A DNA stretch of 37,968 bases from Erysipelotrichaceae bacterium (GTDB lineage: Bacteria; Bacillota_I; Bacilli_A; Erysipelotrichales; Erysipelotrichaceae): assembly GCA_009773735.1 (NCBI GenBank), contig WSYG01000016.1, positions 1 through 37,968 of the forward strand, in the 5' to 3' direction. Position numbers and translations under genes: made by a program. Under the pieces are notes generated by a model, which saw nothing but the letters and a program-made list of their open reading frames with translations, was not told where the DNA came from and did no database searches. This document shows positions 7,916 to 17,069 of the stretch, piece by piece. Position 1 is the first letter of the stretch. The number at the start of each line of letters is the position of its first letter.

Positions 7916-9661
7916 CTATCTTACATTTTCAGTCTTATACAAGAAAATATTCTTATGTAAGCCAAAGGTCGTATAGACCCTTTCATATTCACACAACTCA
8001 ATGAATTGATATTTTGTGAATATCAGTTTCTCAGGTTGATAATCTAGGTAATAGGCAGGAATGCGATCAATCAACATCAAATCTAATTCCTCTGCGGAAT
8101 TGTTGACCGGTTTGATGGTGTTATACAGTGTATACCCAGTGGAGAATATCCCGTATACGTGTTGATCATTGGCAATTTTACCGATCTCGATCATGGCATT
8201 TTTTTCACTATAAGACCGGTTAAACCATACATATGCCGAATCAAAGTAAAAATTGAGGGCCATATTGAAGCCAACGCCAATCAAAATCGTTCTAAAGATG
8301 GTCTTGTTGATTTGCTTGTGCTTATGGAAATTCAACACGATGTTTATAAACATCAAGAAAAGCACAGGGATTTGCGTTAAAAGGAGAATCTTATTTAAAC
8401 TGCTGAAATCGTTATGGGTCAAATCGTTGATCAAATAAAGTCTGAAGTAGATTATTAAACTGGCAAACACAACTACTGCCAGCACATACGAACCAAAGAC
8501 CAATTTAAAGAGTGGTTTTTCCAAAAGTACTGTGAATTTGCCTTTATCGGTGGTCAACAAGGTGATGAATATCACAAAGAAAACCAGTGGAAGCATAATG
8601 ATGAATTTTCTTTGGATGTAATCATCGACCACCATGGTTTGAAGAAAAAAGACGACATACAATACGATTAGTAAACTCATGAATTCATCTTTGGTTTGAA
8701 CTGCTTTAGCCACAAATATCGGTAAACAAATGATGAAAATGACAAAAATAATCGCATTGTACAGATTGAAATTGGTTAAAAAGTATCGGAAGCTATTAAT
8801 TAAGCTTGGGTTTGCCACATACTTACTGACACCGGAAAATGATTTAAAGATGTTGAATGTGTTAATGATTGAGGAGGATCCCCAGCCGAAATAGTAATAC
8901 AGTTCACATAATAGATATGCAAAAGCACTTCCCGAACCAAAACCAAAAAAGGACATAAAGAAGTTTGATTTATCATTTTTTATAAGCTTCAACAATACAA
9001 AAAGACCTATGGCCAAGACGAGAAAGATGTTGGTAATGTATACAGCAAATACTGAAAGGACCGAAAGAAAACCAAGAAGGAAATACTTCGAATAAGACCC
9101 TTCTTTCAGTTTTAAAAACAAATAGATGGTTAAATTTATGAAGAGCATTCTTAGGATGGAGGGTTCAACGACACGCGATGCGATTAAAAAGGTAAACTCA
9201 GTCACGGTATACAATGATATACCCATGATGAACAGTAACTCTCTCCTGTTTCCAGAACCATATTTCTTTTTCAATTCAAACAAGATCATAATGAACAATC
9301 CGAAATTTATAAAGCCAAGGAGCACGCTTCCCATCCGTATACCATAATAATTGTCACCAAACACCTTAAGCCCTACATAAGCAATGACATTACCAATCAC
9401 ATTGTTTCTCATGTGTTCAGGGGTATAGTAATTGACATCGAGGTCAACTGTATCAGGACGCCAGGTTCCATATTCGATTTCATTGATGGCCATCATAACA
9501 TATTGCCCTTCATCGATCGGTTGATATGTGGTCATCCCCCAACTGGGTAAGTCCGCATCAAGGTTATACGACCTAAATAGAAATATTCCAAAAATCATTA
9601 CGAAGAAAATCGCAGTGGTTTTACTGTTCTTAGTTTTCAAACTGAATTTTGCAATTTTCAT
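7916..9661 (-). CDS. GT39/PMT-like (GT-C fold) membrane glycosyltransferase
   Basis: A 581-residue polytopic protein with one N-terminal membrane segment (about 17-30), then an extracytoplasmic loop holding QPIDEGQY (D50, E51). An acidic pair at this place is the catalytic signature of the ArnT/PMT/GT39 group. About ten further hydrophobic segments and a short hydrophilic tail follow. Such enzymes use polyprenyl-phosphate sugars as donors outside the membrane. It is a single-gene unit with a near-consensus promoter and a terminator. The divergently transcribed gene at 10012 encodes a polyprenyl-phosphate sugar synthase-like enzyme that could supply its donor, which is inference. Acceptor could be the glycan, a lipid or a protein. 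Confidence 0.75.
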   Translation of the reverse strand: MKIAKFSLKTKNSKTTAIFFVMIFGIFLFRSYNLDADLPSWGMTTYQPIDEGQYVMMAINEIEYGTWRPDTVDLDVNYYTPEHMRNNVIGNVIAYVGLKVFGDNYYGIRMGSVLLGFINFGLFIMILFELKKKYGSGNRRELLFIMGISLYTVTEFTFLIASRVVEPSILRMLFINLTIYLFLKLKEGSYSKYFLLGFLSVLSVFAVYITNIFLVLAIGLFVLLKLIKNDKSNFFMSFFGFGSGSAFAYLLCELYYYFGWGSSSIINTFNIFKSFSGVSKYVANPSLINSFRYFLTNFNLYNAIIFVIFIICLPIFVAKAVQTKDEFMSLLIVLYVVFFLQTMVVDDYIQRKFIIMLPLVFFVIFITLLTTDKGKFTVLLEKPLFKLVFGSYVLAVVVFASLIIYFRLYLINDLTHNDFSSLNKILLLTQIPVLFLMFINIVLNFHKHKQINKTIFRTILIGVGFNMALNFYFDSAYVWFNRSYSEKNAMIEIGKIANDQHVYGIFSTGYTLYNTIKPVNNSAEELDLMLIDRIPAYYLDYQPEKLIFTKYQFIELCEYERVYTTFGLHKNIFLYKTENVR

Positions 9662-9688
9662 TATTTAGTTTCCTGTAAAAACACACTT

Positions 9689-9717
9689 ATTATAGATGGT
9701 ATGGGGTCGAAAGTCAA
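9689..9717 (-). promoter_or_regulatory. Sigma-A promoter of the GT39-like gene
   Basis: Minus strand: TTGACT (9712-9717), 17-bp spacer, TATAAT (9689-9694), about 28 bp before the start at 9661. One of the closest matches to the consensus in the window. Confidence 0.8.
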
Positions 9718-9736
9718 GATAGAGCAAGATTAACGA

Positions 9737-9830
9737 GTTAGCAATCTGCGCACATTCCTTCATAAATTCATTAAAAATACATCTGATTTAGTTTATGTGG
9801 AATGTAAGTGTAAAGATGCGCTGTGCTAAC
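9737..9830. repeat. Imperfect inverted repeat between divergent promoters
   Basis: Three short blocks pair in order: GTTAGCA (9737-9743) with TGCTAAC (9824-9830), GCGCA (9748-9752) with TGCGC (9817-9821), and CATTCC (9753-9758) with GGAATG (9799-9804). A 12-base bulge occurs on the right arm. It lies between the 9689 and 9960 promoters, so it could be a regulator site or the ends of a small mobile relic. No gene is seen in 9718-9959. Confidence 0.4.
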
Positions 9831-9959
9831 TACATGGCAATGAGAATTGAGCATATACAACCAGTTTTACTACCTTATCACTTGAGAATTGCGAAATCTT
9901 TTTTGAAGAATCAAGAATCGGATTATTATGTTCACTAACAGAGTAGTTAGCCAAAAAAC

Positions 9960-9989
9960 TTGCTATAGTCTCGAATTATTTAGTATAAT
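9960..9989 (+). promoter_or_regulatory. Sigma-A promoter of the central operon
   Basis: TTGCTA (9960-9965), 18-bp spacer, TATAAT (9984-9989), followed by AGAGGGTG at 9998-10005 and the ATG at 10012. It probably drives the run of tightly spaced plus-strand genes from 10012 onward. Confidence 0.7.
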
Positions 9990-10011
9990 TCTTATCAGAG
10001 GGTGTTAGTAA

Positions 10012-10983
10012 ATGGAAAAAAAGCTGATTTCAATCATTAGCTCGTGCTACAACGAGGGTGAAAACATCATCCCACTTTATCAAAGTATCACTGAGATCAT
10101 GAATGGTTTCCCGCAGTATAGGTATGAGTTGTTGTTTGCGGATAACGGATCAAGTGATGATACTGCTGAAAAGTTAGAGCAAATCGCTTTGCGTGACGCT
10201 CATGTTAAAGTGGTCATCAATTTAAAGAATTACGGTCCTGACCGTTCAGGGACCTATTTAATTTACAAAGCCAGCGGTGATGCTGTCATTTGTATGGCCA
10301 GCGATTTTCAAGACCCTCCTGAGATGATCCCACTTTTTATACAGCACTGGGAACAAGGCCATAAATTGGTTTGGGGACAACGTACTTCCACAAAATCTCG
10401 CAAATCGATGAATCTGGTTCGTTCTCTTTACTATATAATCATTGCCGGATTATCTGAGAATGAAGAAGTCAAAAACGCCAATGGTTTTGGTTTGTATGAT
10501 CGTGAAATTATTGATTGGATCAAATGGATCGATGATCCCGAACCTTTCATCAGAAATAGTGTATCCTCGATGGGCTACAAACCTTTTTTGGTGCCCTTTA
10601 AACAAAATGTCCGCAGAGCCGGAAAAAGCAGTTACAATTTTCTACGCTACATGAACGATGGCTTTACCGCTATGGTGGCAACGACCAAGGTCCCTTTGCG
10701 TGTTTCAACCTACTTAGGATTAATCACCGCAACCCTGTGTGTGGTGATTGGTTTTGTCTATTTTGTGCTTAAGATCGTATATTGGGAAAGCTTTAATTTT
10801 GGAATCACGCCAGTTCTTTTAGGACAATTCTTCACCGGAGCCGTTCAATTGGTTTCTTTAGGTATCATCGGAGAATACATTGGCGCCATTTTGACGCGAG
10901 TCAAACGTCGGCCAATGGTCATTGAAAAGCAAAGTTTCAATTTCACAAAAGACAAACCAAATTCCAACAGTGGGCAGGATTAA
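10012..10983 (+). CDS. Polyprenyl-phosphate glycosyltransferase, GtrB/DPM1-like
   Basis: A 323-residue family-2 glycosyltransferase with a cytoplasmic GT-A domain (about 1-230) and two C-terminal membrane segments (about 235-260 and 268-290). This is the layout of GtrB/ArnC-type enzymes that make undecaprenyl-phosphate sugars for GT-C transferases. SSCYNEGENI opens the domain and ASDFQDPPE is the DXD region. The usual DDGSSDGT is changed to DNGSSDDT at residues 44-51 and the usual DADLQDPP to ASDFQDPP, so donor or kinetics may differ from the classic members. The next gene starts about 40 bases after its stop. Donor sugar unknown; a central-operon product is a reasonable guess. Confidence 0.8.
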   Translation: MEKKLISIISSCYNEGENIIPLYQSITEIMNGFPQYRYELLFADNGSSDDTAEKLEQIALRDAHVKVVINLKNYGPDRSGTYLIYKASGDAVICMASDFQDPPEMIPLFIQHWEQGHKLVWGQRTSTKSRKSMNLVRSLYYIIIAGLSENEEVKNANGFGLYDREIIDWIKWIDDPEPFIRNSVSSMGYKPFLVPFKQNVRRAGKSSYNFLRYMNDGFTAMVATTKVPLRVSTYLGLITATLCVVIGFVYFVLKIVYWESFNFGITPVLLGQFFTGAVQLVSLGIIGEYIGAILTRVKRRPMVIEKQSFNFTKDKPNSNSGQD

Positions 10984-11023
10984 ACCAAACGATGGGCAAT
11001 CAGCACCCCTCGTTACAAACCCA

Positions 11024-12286
11024 ATGAGAAAATACAAAGACTTTATTGCCAATATTTCAGGAGAAATACTCTTCTATTTCTCTTTATGGCTGATTACGTC
11101 CATAATCAGCAAGATATCACCCAATGGGTATTATGATGTGGGGATTTTTTCGGTTGCAATGTCATTTACCAATATCTTTTTTGTCATTGCGACTTTTCAG
11201 ACTCGCGGCTATCTGGTATCTGACTTATCTTTAGAATTTTCACTCAAGCATTATCGAAATACTCGATTGATAACGATCTTGTTCTCTTTCGCTTTATGTA
11301 TAGTAGCCGCCATTGCACTACGCTATTCTGGTGAAATGCTTTTGGCAATCTTCTTGTTTATGCTATTTAGGATGTGGGATGCATATTCTGATGTCTTTCA
11401 TGCCATGCTACAAATCGATAATCGCTTGGAATATGCTTCGTTAAGCCAGGCTTTAAAAGGCATGATTTCAGTCGTGTTCTTTACAGTGATCTTGTTGACA
11501 TTAAAAAACATCTACTTAGCAATGGCCGGGATGGTAGTAGTGGCGGCGCTATTCAATGTGTTTTATGATCAAAGATTGACCAGAGAATTGCTTCATAGTT
11601 CAAACCTGACAAAAAACAAGCCTAACAAGGAAATTTCAGCCTTGCTTTTTGCCAGTTTCCCGATGGTGTTCAACGGGGTGTTGATGATGATGATGGTGGC
11701 ATTCCCAAGACTGATTTTAGGTCAAACCATTTCAGAAGAAGTACTAGGAATTTACGCTTCAGTTTCTGCACCGACTATTCTGATTTCAACTTTTTTCTCG
11801 GCATTTGCGCTTCCCATGCTTCCGTATTACCGAAAAGCCTGGATCAGTCAAAAAGAGAGAGAAATCTATGCTATCATATTAGTGCCCCTATTTGCGGTTT
11901 TTGTTCTTGCAGTGATTGGGGCACCTATTTTGTTTGAAATCGGAGGCTTCGTTTTATCGATCCTGTATACCAGTGAAATTAGTGCTTTTGTCGATCTTTT
12001 CGTTATATCTTTTGGAGTAGCCTGTATCTTTGCTTGTGTAACCTTCTGTAATAATATGCTTCTGGCATCCAGAAAAGCTAGAAGTATGTACTATTTCTCA
12101 ACCATCGCTTTCATTTTAGTGGCTGTTAGTTCTTACCCATTTATAGTTAAATGGAATTTGTACGGAGCCGCTTATGCGCTGGCTTTGGGATATGGGGTGG
12201 AATTGCTACTTCAGATTGTTTACCTGATCGTCATAACCAAAAAACACGTTTCAATCAACAGAACCGCAAGTCGTGCAACGTCGTGA
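11024..12286 (+). CDS. Second MOP-family polysaccharide flippase
   Basis: A 420-residue polytopic protein with about 12 hydrophobic segments, of the Wzx/oligosaccharide flippase type. I start it at the ATG at 11024 (MRKYKDFIANISGEIL), which gives the usual short basic N-terminus before the first membrane segment. The same frame is open further back into the previous gene (a GTG at 10970 and an ATG at 10922), but that would add a non-hydrophobic tail unlike the family. No strong ribosome site is visible, so translation may be coupled to the preceding gene. Its presence beside a full flippase at 479-1903 suggests a second lipid-linked substrate. Confidence 0.75.
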   Translation: MRKYKDFIANISGEILFYFSLWLITSIISKISPNGYYDVGIFSVAMSFTNIFFVIATFQTRGYLVSDLSLEFSLKHYRNTRLITILFSFALCIVAAIALRYSGEMLLAIFLFMLFRMWDAYSDVFHAMLQIDNRLEYASLSQALKGMISVVFFTVILLTLKNIYLAMAGMVVVAALFNVFYDQRLTRELLHSSNLTKNKPNKEISALLFASFPMVFNGVLMMMMVAFPRLILGQTISEEVLGIYASVSAPTILISTFFSAFALPMLPYYRKAWISQKEREIYAIILVPLFAVFVLAVIGAPILFEIGGFVLSILYTSEISAFVDLFVISFGVACIFACVTFCNNMLLASRKARSMYYFSTIAFILVAVSSYPFIVKWNLYGAAYALALGYGVELLLQIVYLIVITKKHVSINRTASRATS

Positions 12287-12304
12287 GTGGAGGAAAAGTA
12301 AGCA

Positions 12305-13156
12305 ATGAAAAAAATTTTGCTGACTGGTAGTACTGGTTTTATCGGAAGAAACATATTACCTATCTTACAGAAGCATTTTGAGGTCGTAGTTCCTAAACGT
12401 CAAGACTTAAACTTGATGGATGAAAATGAAGTAAAGACTTTTCTGTTCCTCCATAAATTTGATGCTGTAATTCACAATGCAAATCCAAATCCAGTAAAAA
12501 ATAATTTGGATCAACCAGATCTTTTTCTAGAGGATAGCCTCAGGATGTTTGCGAATTTGTATGCCTCTAGAGCGTACTTCGGAAAGTTGATTTATATGGG
12601 ATCAGGTGCTGAATATGATAAATCCTTGGACATCACCAACATAAAAGAAGAAGATTTCGGCAGATCTGTGCCAAAGGATACCTACGGACTGTCTAAATAC
12701 ATCATGAACATCATGGCTCAAAGTGCAGACAATGTAATCGATCTGTGTGTATTTGCTTGTTATGGTCCTTATGATCATCCCAGTAAATTCATCACTCACT
12801 GTATTCAATGTTGCCTCAACAAAACACCGATTTCAATTCGACAGGATTGCAAATTCGATTATCTGCATGTATTTGATGTGGCAAAAATGCTGGTGTGGCT
12901 AATTGACAACAATCCTAAACATACAACTTACAATGCTGGTAGCGGAAGACACCTTTTACTTTCTGACATCGCCAAGATCGTAGTACAACAATTCCATCTT
13001 GATTTGCCGATTGAAGTCCAAAGCCCAGGACTTAACAAAGAATACACCGCCAATGTTACCCGGTTTGTTGAGGAAAGCGGTCTTATGCCAAGCATACCCA
13101 TAGAAATAGGCATTGCAATGCAAATACAATGGGAAAAGGAGCACTCAAAGTTATGA
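12305..13156 (+). CDS. SDR-family NAD(P)-dependent sugar reductase/epimerase (YerF-like candidate)
   Basis: A 283-residue extended short-chain dehydrogenase. The Rossmann motif is GSTGFIG (G8, G11, G14), the catalytic Ser lies in MGSGAEY (S100), and the Tyr-Lys pair is YGLSK (Y127, K131). GGAGG stands 8 to 9 bases before the ATG. Its stop overlaps the start of the ThDP enzyme by 4 bases (ATGA), so the two are translationally coupled. In Yersinia pseudotuberculosis a reductase (YerF) works after the ThDP enzyme YerE in CDP-yersiniose synthesis. The ddhABCD genes in this window would provide their substrate. SDR membership is certain; the YerF role is inference from context. Other sugar 4-reductases are possible. 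Confidence 0.7.
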   Translation: MKKILLTGSTGFIGRNILPILQKHFEVVVPKRQDLNLMDENEVKTFLFLHKFDAVIHNANPNPVKNNLDQPDLFLEDSLRMFANLYASRAYFGKLIYMGSGAEYDKSLDITNIKEEDFGRSVPKDTYGLSKYIMNIMAQSADNVIDLCVFACYGPYDHPSKFITHCIQCCLNKTPISIRQDCKFDYLHVFDVAKMLVWLIDNNPKHTTYNAGSGRHLLLSDIAKIVVQQFHLDLPIEVQSPGLNKEYTANVTRFVEESGLMPSIPIEIGIAMQIQWEKEHSKL

Positions 13157-14931
13157 AGAAAAGAATTGCAGATATCTTGATTGAAACATTAGTCGAGAGA
13201 GGAATTATTGATTGTTTCGCTGTCGTTGGCGGTGGAGCAATGTACCTTGATAATGCCTTAGCACTCAATGAGAATATGAATAAGGTCTTCTGTCATCATG
13301 AACAAGCTTGTTCTATGGCGGCTGAAGCCTATAGTCGCTATAGCGGTGTTCCAGCCTTGGTTTGTGTAACCAGCGGTCCAGGTGCGACCAATGCGATCAC
13401 CGGTGTCATGGGTGCTTGGCAAGACAACATCCCTATGGTGGTTTTGTCGGGACAAGTCCGATACGCCATCTCTGTCGAATCGTCTGGCCTTCCGCTAAGA
13501 TATCGTGGCGTTCAGGAGTTCGATATTATCAATTCCGTTAAAAACATGACTAAATATGCACTAATGCTCAAGGATCCTTTATCCGCTAGACAAGAACTAA
13601 ACAAAGCAATCGATATTGCAGTTTCTGGCCGTAAAGGACCCGTATGGCTCGATGTTCCCCAAGACATCCAAAACACCATGGTTGAAGTCGATGATCTTTA
13701 TCCTAATGAAGTTTTACCTGCCGTACCTTCAGCGAACGAGCTCGATGTTATTGAGTTGATCAAAATACTGAAAGTGGCCAAACGTCCCATGATTTTGGCT
13801 GGAAGTGGAATTGCCGAAAGTGGAAACATTGACCAATTTAGAACCTTTGCTGACACCTTACAGATTCCAGTGGTTTCCGCGATGGTTTCACTGGATGCTT
13901 CATATCGTGAAAATGAATTATTTTTTGGAATGTCTGGTGCCATTGGTCCTAGAGTAGGCAATTTTATTTTACAAAACGCGGATGTGATTTTAACCTTGGG
14001 TTGCAGTTTGGGTTTCCAAACAACTGGCTTTGCTCAAGATCGTTTCGCCCCTAACGCTAAAATCATCTCGGTGGATGTCGATGAATTTGAAATGAAAAAA
14101 CCAGGTGTCAGAGTGGATTCTTTTATCCACAGTGATCTTGATTTGTTCTTTAAAGTAGCTAAGAATAAGGTTGAAAATCTGTCTGTCAGTAAAGAGTGGA
14201 TTGCTTACTGTACCCTACTGAAAAGTCGCTTTTCTCCCTTTGATCCTGCTAATGGTCTTTCCAAAGACGAACGGGTCTGTATGTATCAATTTTGGAAAGA
14301 ATTTGAAAATCACGAACCAAGAGACAGCATCGTAGCGCTGGGTAACAATACCGCCAGCAGTGCAAAATGTCAAATCGGCATCAAACACAAAGATCAAAGA
14401 ATTATTGTAAATAAGAACTGTGGTTCGATGGGTGATGATTTACCAGCAGCCGTCGGTGCCGCCATTGCTGCCAAGAAAACAATTTATTGTTGTACAGGCG
14501 ATGGCAGTATCATGATGAATCTGCAGGAACTTCAAACGATTAAACATTATGACTTGCCAATCAAAGTTGTCGTATTCTCTAATGATGGATATAACGCTAT
14601 TCGCCAGACCAGCAAGAATTTCTTTAACAACTTATTGTTGGGTTGTACGCCAGAAAGCGGGATTTCTTTCCCCGATTTTGGTAAAGTTGCTGAAACTTTC
14701 GGTTTTGAATACAAACATTGCAAAACCAACGGTGATGTTGCAGAAGCCCTCAATTGGTTCTTTGCTCAACCCGGCCGGTTGTTTTTAGAGATTGATCAGA
14801 AGCTTGATGATCCAGTAACGCCAAAAGTCATGTCCAGATTAAAACCGGACGGGACATATTCGACACCTGCTATTCAGGATATGTTTCCATTTCTAGATAA
14901 AGAAGAAATTGATGGGTACATGCTATGGTAA
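13153..14931 (+). CDS. Thiamine-diphosphate enzyme, acetolactate-synthase-like (YerE-like candidate)
   Basis: A 592-residue three-domain ThDP enzyme. The N-terminal pyrimidine-binding domain has the catalytic Glu in CHHEQAC (E50) followed by MAAEAYSR. The middle domain starts near residue 195. The C-terminal domain carries the Mg-ThDP motif TGDGS (D450), with SNDGYN (N477) 27 residues on. In a nucleotide-sugar operon such an enzyme is more likely to build a branched sugar than valine. YerE decarboxylates pyruvate and adds the two-carbon unit to the C4 ketone of CDP-3,6-dideoxy-4-keto-glucose. It overlaps the SDR by 4 bases and the next gene by 7 bases. The start ATG at 13153 is preferred over an in-frame one at 13129 inside the SDR. 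Function is inferred. Confidence 0.75.
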   Translation: MKKRIADILIETLVERGIIDCFAVVGGGAMYLDNALALNENMNKVFCHHEQACSMAAEAYSRYSGVPALVCVTSGPGATNAITGVMGAWQDNIPMVVLSGQVRYAISVESSGLPLRYRGVQEFDIINSVKNMTKYALMLKDPLSARQELNKAIDIAVSGRKGPVWLDVPQDIQNTMVEVDDLYPNEVLPAVPSANELDVIELIKILKVAKRPMILAGSGIAESGNIDQFRTFADTLQIPVVSAMVSLDASYRENELFFGMSGAIGPRVGNFILQNADVILTLGCSLGFQTTGFAQDRFAPNAKIISVDVDEFEMKKPGVRVDSFIHSDLDLFFKVAKNKVENLSVSKEWIAYCTLLKSRFSPFDPANGLSKDERVCMYQFWKEFENHEPRDSIVALGNNTASSAKCQIGIKHKDQRIIVNKNCGSMGDDLPAAVGAAIAAKKTIYCCTGDGSIMMNLQELQTIKHYDLPIKVVVFSNDGYNAIRQTSKNFFNNLLLGCTPESGISFPDFGKVAETFGFEYKHCKTNGDVAEALNWFFAQPGRLFLEIDQKLDDPVTPKVMSRLKPDGTYSTPAIQDMFPFLDKEEIDGYMLW

Positions 14932-15989
14932 ATGACATCGCAAGATTACTTAACCTCATAAAGATTAAACCCAATGTCAGTGTCCGTGAAGCCATCATTA
15001 GTTTGGTTAACGGGAAGAAAAAAACGATTTTCATCGTCGATGATGAAGATAAGCTCATTGGACTATTTACCAATGGTGATATGCGACGTTATCTTTTACA
15101 GGGCAAAGATTTGTCAGTTCCGATTTCGGAAGCAATGAATGTCTCACCTGTTTGCTTTAAGACAAGACATGAAGCGGATTTGGCACGAAGTGAAGGCTCT
15201 TTTGTGATCTATCCTATAGTTAATGATAATGGAGTTTTGACCGATGCCTTATTTGAACGGGAAAGTCCTGATATTAATTTTATCAATTCTGAATTATCAG
15301 ATATTCCCTTAGTCATTATGGCTGGAGGAAAAGGTACGCGTTTGCATCCTTATACCAAGATTTTACCCAAAGCCCTGATCCCAATCGGGGATTACACAAT
15401 CACCGAACGGATCATCAGTACGTTTGAGAAATTCGGCTGTAGTGAAGTGCATATGATCCTTAATCACAAAGCCAACATGATCCGAGCTTACTTCAATGAT
15501 TTGAAAAAGGACTATTCGATTGACTTTGTTCAGGAAGAATCATTTTTAGGAACTGCTGGCGGCTTATATCTGTTAAAAGATAAACTGAAATCGACTTTCT
15601 TTATGTCCAACTGTGATATTCTAATTAACGATGATTTAGCTTGTGTCTATCATACTCATGTCAAAGACCGCAATGCGATCACTTTTGTGTGTTCCATCAA
15701 GACCATAGAAATTCCTTATGGAGTAATCAGTACTAATGATTCCGGAAGGTTATTGTCAATTGATGAAAAACCAAAGTATAGTCACTTCGTTAATACCGGT
15801 GTTTATGTCATTGAACCAGAAGTCTTCAAATATCTTAAGGAAGGTGAATTCATCCATATCACCGATCTTGCCATCCGTTGTTCTAATGCTGGCGAAAGAG
15901 TCGGAGTTTTCCCAATTTCTGAGAATTCTTGGTTGGACATGGGCGAATTTAAAAACATGGAAGAAATGCTGAAAGAATTCGAAATTTGA
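14925..15989 (+). CDS. CBS-domain nucleotidyltransferase, PtmE-like
   Basis: A 354-residue fusion: two CBS motifs at about residues 1-118, then a sugar-1-phosphate nucleotidyltransferase domain beginning near residue 128 with MAGGKGTRLHP and the metal-site region SNCDI near residue 228. This layout is that of Campylobacter PtmE, which makes a GDP-amino sugar as the entry step to CMP-legionaminic acid. CBS domains often sense nucleotides and may regulate it. It overlaps the ThDP gene by 7 bases, which ties the branched-sugar pair to the nonulosonate cassette transcriptionally. Base specificity (GTP versus others) cannot be proved from sequence. Confidence 0.8.
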   Translation: MVNDIARLLNLIKIKPNVSVREAIISLVNGKKKTIFIVDDEDKLIGLFTNGDMRRYLLQGKDLSVPISEAMNVSPVCFKTRHEADLARSEGSFVIYPIVNDNGVLTDALFERESPDINFINSELSDIPLVIMAGGKGTRLHPYTKILPKALIPIGDYTITERIISTFEKFGCSEVHMILNHKANMIRAYFNDLKKDYSIDFVQEESFLGTAGGLYLLKDKLKSTFFMSNCDILINDDLACVYHTHVKDRNAITFVCSIKTIEIPYGVISTNDSGRLLSIDEKPKYSHFVNTGVYVIEPEVFKYLKEGEFIHITDLAIRCSNAGERVGVFPISENSWLDMGEFKNMEEMLKEFEI

Positions 15990-16024
15990 ATCCCACTTAA
16001 ACATTGAGTTTACTGAGATGTATG

Positions 16025-16053
16025 TTGTATTTTGACCTTAAAAAAAATATACT
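16025..16053 (+). promoter_or_regulatory. Possible internal promoter before legB
   Basis: TTGTAT (16025-16030), 17-bp spacer with an A-tract, TATACT (16048-16053), 31 bp ahead of the legB ATG. It lies in the largest gap (94 bp) between the nucleotidyltransferase and LegB genes. The -35 is weak. Confidence 0.45.
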
Positions 16054-16083
16054 ATTACACAAAATGAAGAAAGAGAGAAATGA

Positions 16084-17061
16084 ATGAATGTCCTTGTAAC
16101 AGGAGCAGACGGTTTTATCGGTAGTCATTTAGTTGAAGAATTAGTAAAACGTGGCGAAAACGTCCGAGCTTTTGTATATTATAACTCGTTTAATACCTGG
16201 GGCTGGATCGACACTTTGCCTCAGGAAATCAAAGTTAAACTAGATATTTTTTCAGGCGATATCCGAGATCCCAACGGTGTCAGAAAAGCCATGGAGGGTA
16301 TTGATATCGTCTATCACCTGGCGGCCTTGATTACCATCCCTTTCAGCTATCATTCTCCTGATTCCTATGTTGACACTAACATCAAAGGAACGCTCAACGT
16401 CCTTCAGGCTGCAAAAGACTACAACTTAAAAAGAATCATAATCACCTCTACCTCTGAAGTGTATGGTACTGCTCGTTACGTTCCCATCGATGAAAATCAT
16501 CCGTATCAAGGTCAGTCTCCTTACTCCGCCACAAAAATAGGAGCTGACCGTTTGGCTGAATCGTTTTATCGCAGTTTCAATATGCCGATTACTATCGTTC
16601 GTCCTTTCAACACTTACGGTCCAAGACAATCAGCCCGGGCTGTCATACCCTCCATCATCATTCAATTACTTTCTGGCAAGACAGATATCGAAATGGGAGC
16701 ACTGACCCCAACCAGAGACTTCAACTTTGTGAAGGATACAGTCAATGGCTTTATAGCCATTGCGGAATCCGATAAAACTATTGGTGAAGAAGTCAACATC
16801 GCAACCCAGAAGGAAATCTCAATGGGTGATTTAGCCTTGATTCTTATTAATAAAATTAACCCAGAAGCCAAGATCGTCACTAATGACAAACGTTTGAGAC
16901 CCGAAAACAGCGAAGTAAATCGCTTGCTTGGATCCAACAAAAAGATTAAGGAACTAACCACTTGGTCCCCGCAATACACCTTAGAACAAGGTCTTGATGA
17001 AACCATTGCATTCTTAAAAGAAAATCTATCAAAATTTAAAACAGATATCTACAACATCTAG
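16084..17061 (+). CDS. legB: NAD-dependent 4,6-dehydratase LegB
   Basis: A 325-residue extended SDR acting on a nucleotide-linked N-acetylglucosamine to give the 4-keto-6-deoxy product, the second committed step of legionaminic acid synthesis. The Rossmann motif GADGFIGSH is at residues 7-15. STSEVYG, with Thr/Ser and Glu in place of TDEVYG, and YSATK form the catalytic region, and RPFNTYGPRQS follows, as in LegB and related dehydratases. The aminotransferase LegC starts 8 bases after it. AGAGAG precedes the start. In Campylobacter the substrate is GDP-GlcNAc, which fits the PtmE-like gene just upstream. Confidence is high for family and pathway because of the conserved LegB-LegC pairing. Confidence 0.88.
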   Translation: MNVLVTGADGFIGSHLVEELVKRGENVRAFVYYNSFNTWGWIDTLPQEIKVKLDIFSGDIRDPNGVRKAMEGIDIVYHLAALITIPFSYHSPDSYVDTNIKGTLNVLQAAKDYNLKRIIITSTSEVYGTARYVPIDENHPYQGQSPYSATKIGADRLAESFYRSFNMPITIVRPFNTYGPRQSARAVIPSIIIQLLSGKTDIEMGALTPTRDFNFVKDTVNGFIAIAESDKTIGEEVNIATQKEISMGDLALILINKINPEAKIVTNDKRLRPENSEVNRLLGSNKKIKELTTWSPQYTLEQGLDETIAFLKENLSKFKTDIYNI

Positions 17062-17069
17062 GAGCATCC

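Noticed and set aside
10922-11023. Earlier start for the second flippase
   Set aside because: It would add a non-hydrophobic tail that is the out-of-frame end of the previous gene.
13698-13961. Antisense frames inside the ThDP gene and other large genes
   Set aside because: They lack ribosome sites and domain matches and lie wholly inside well-supported genes.
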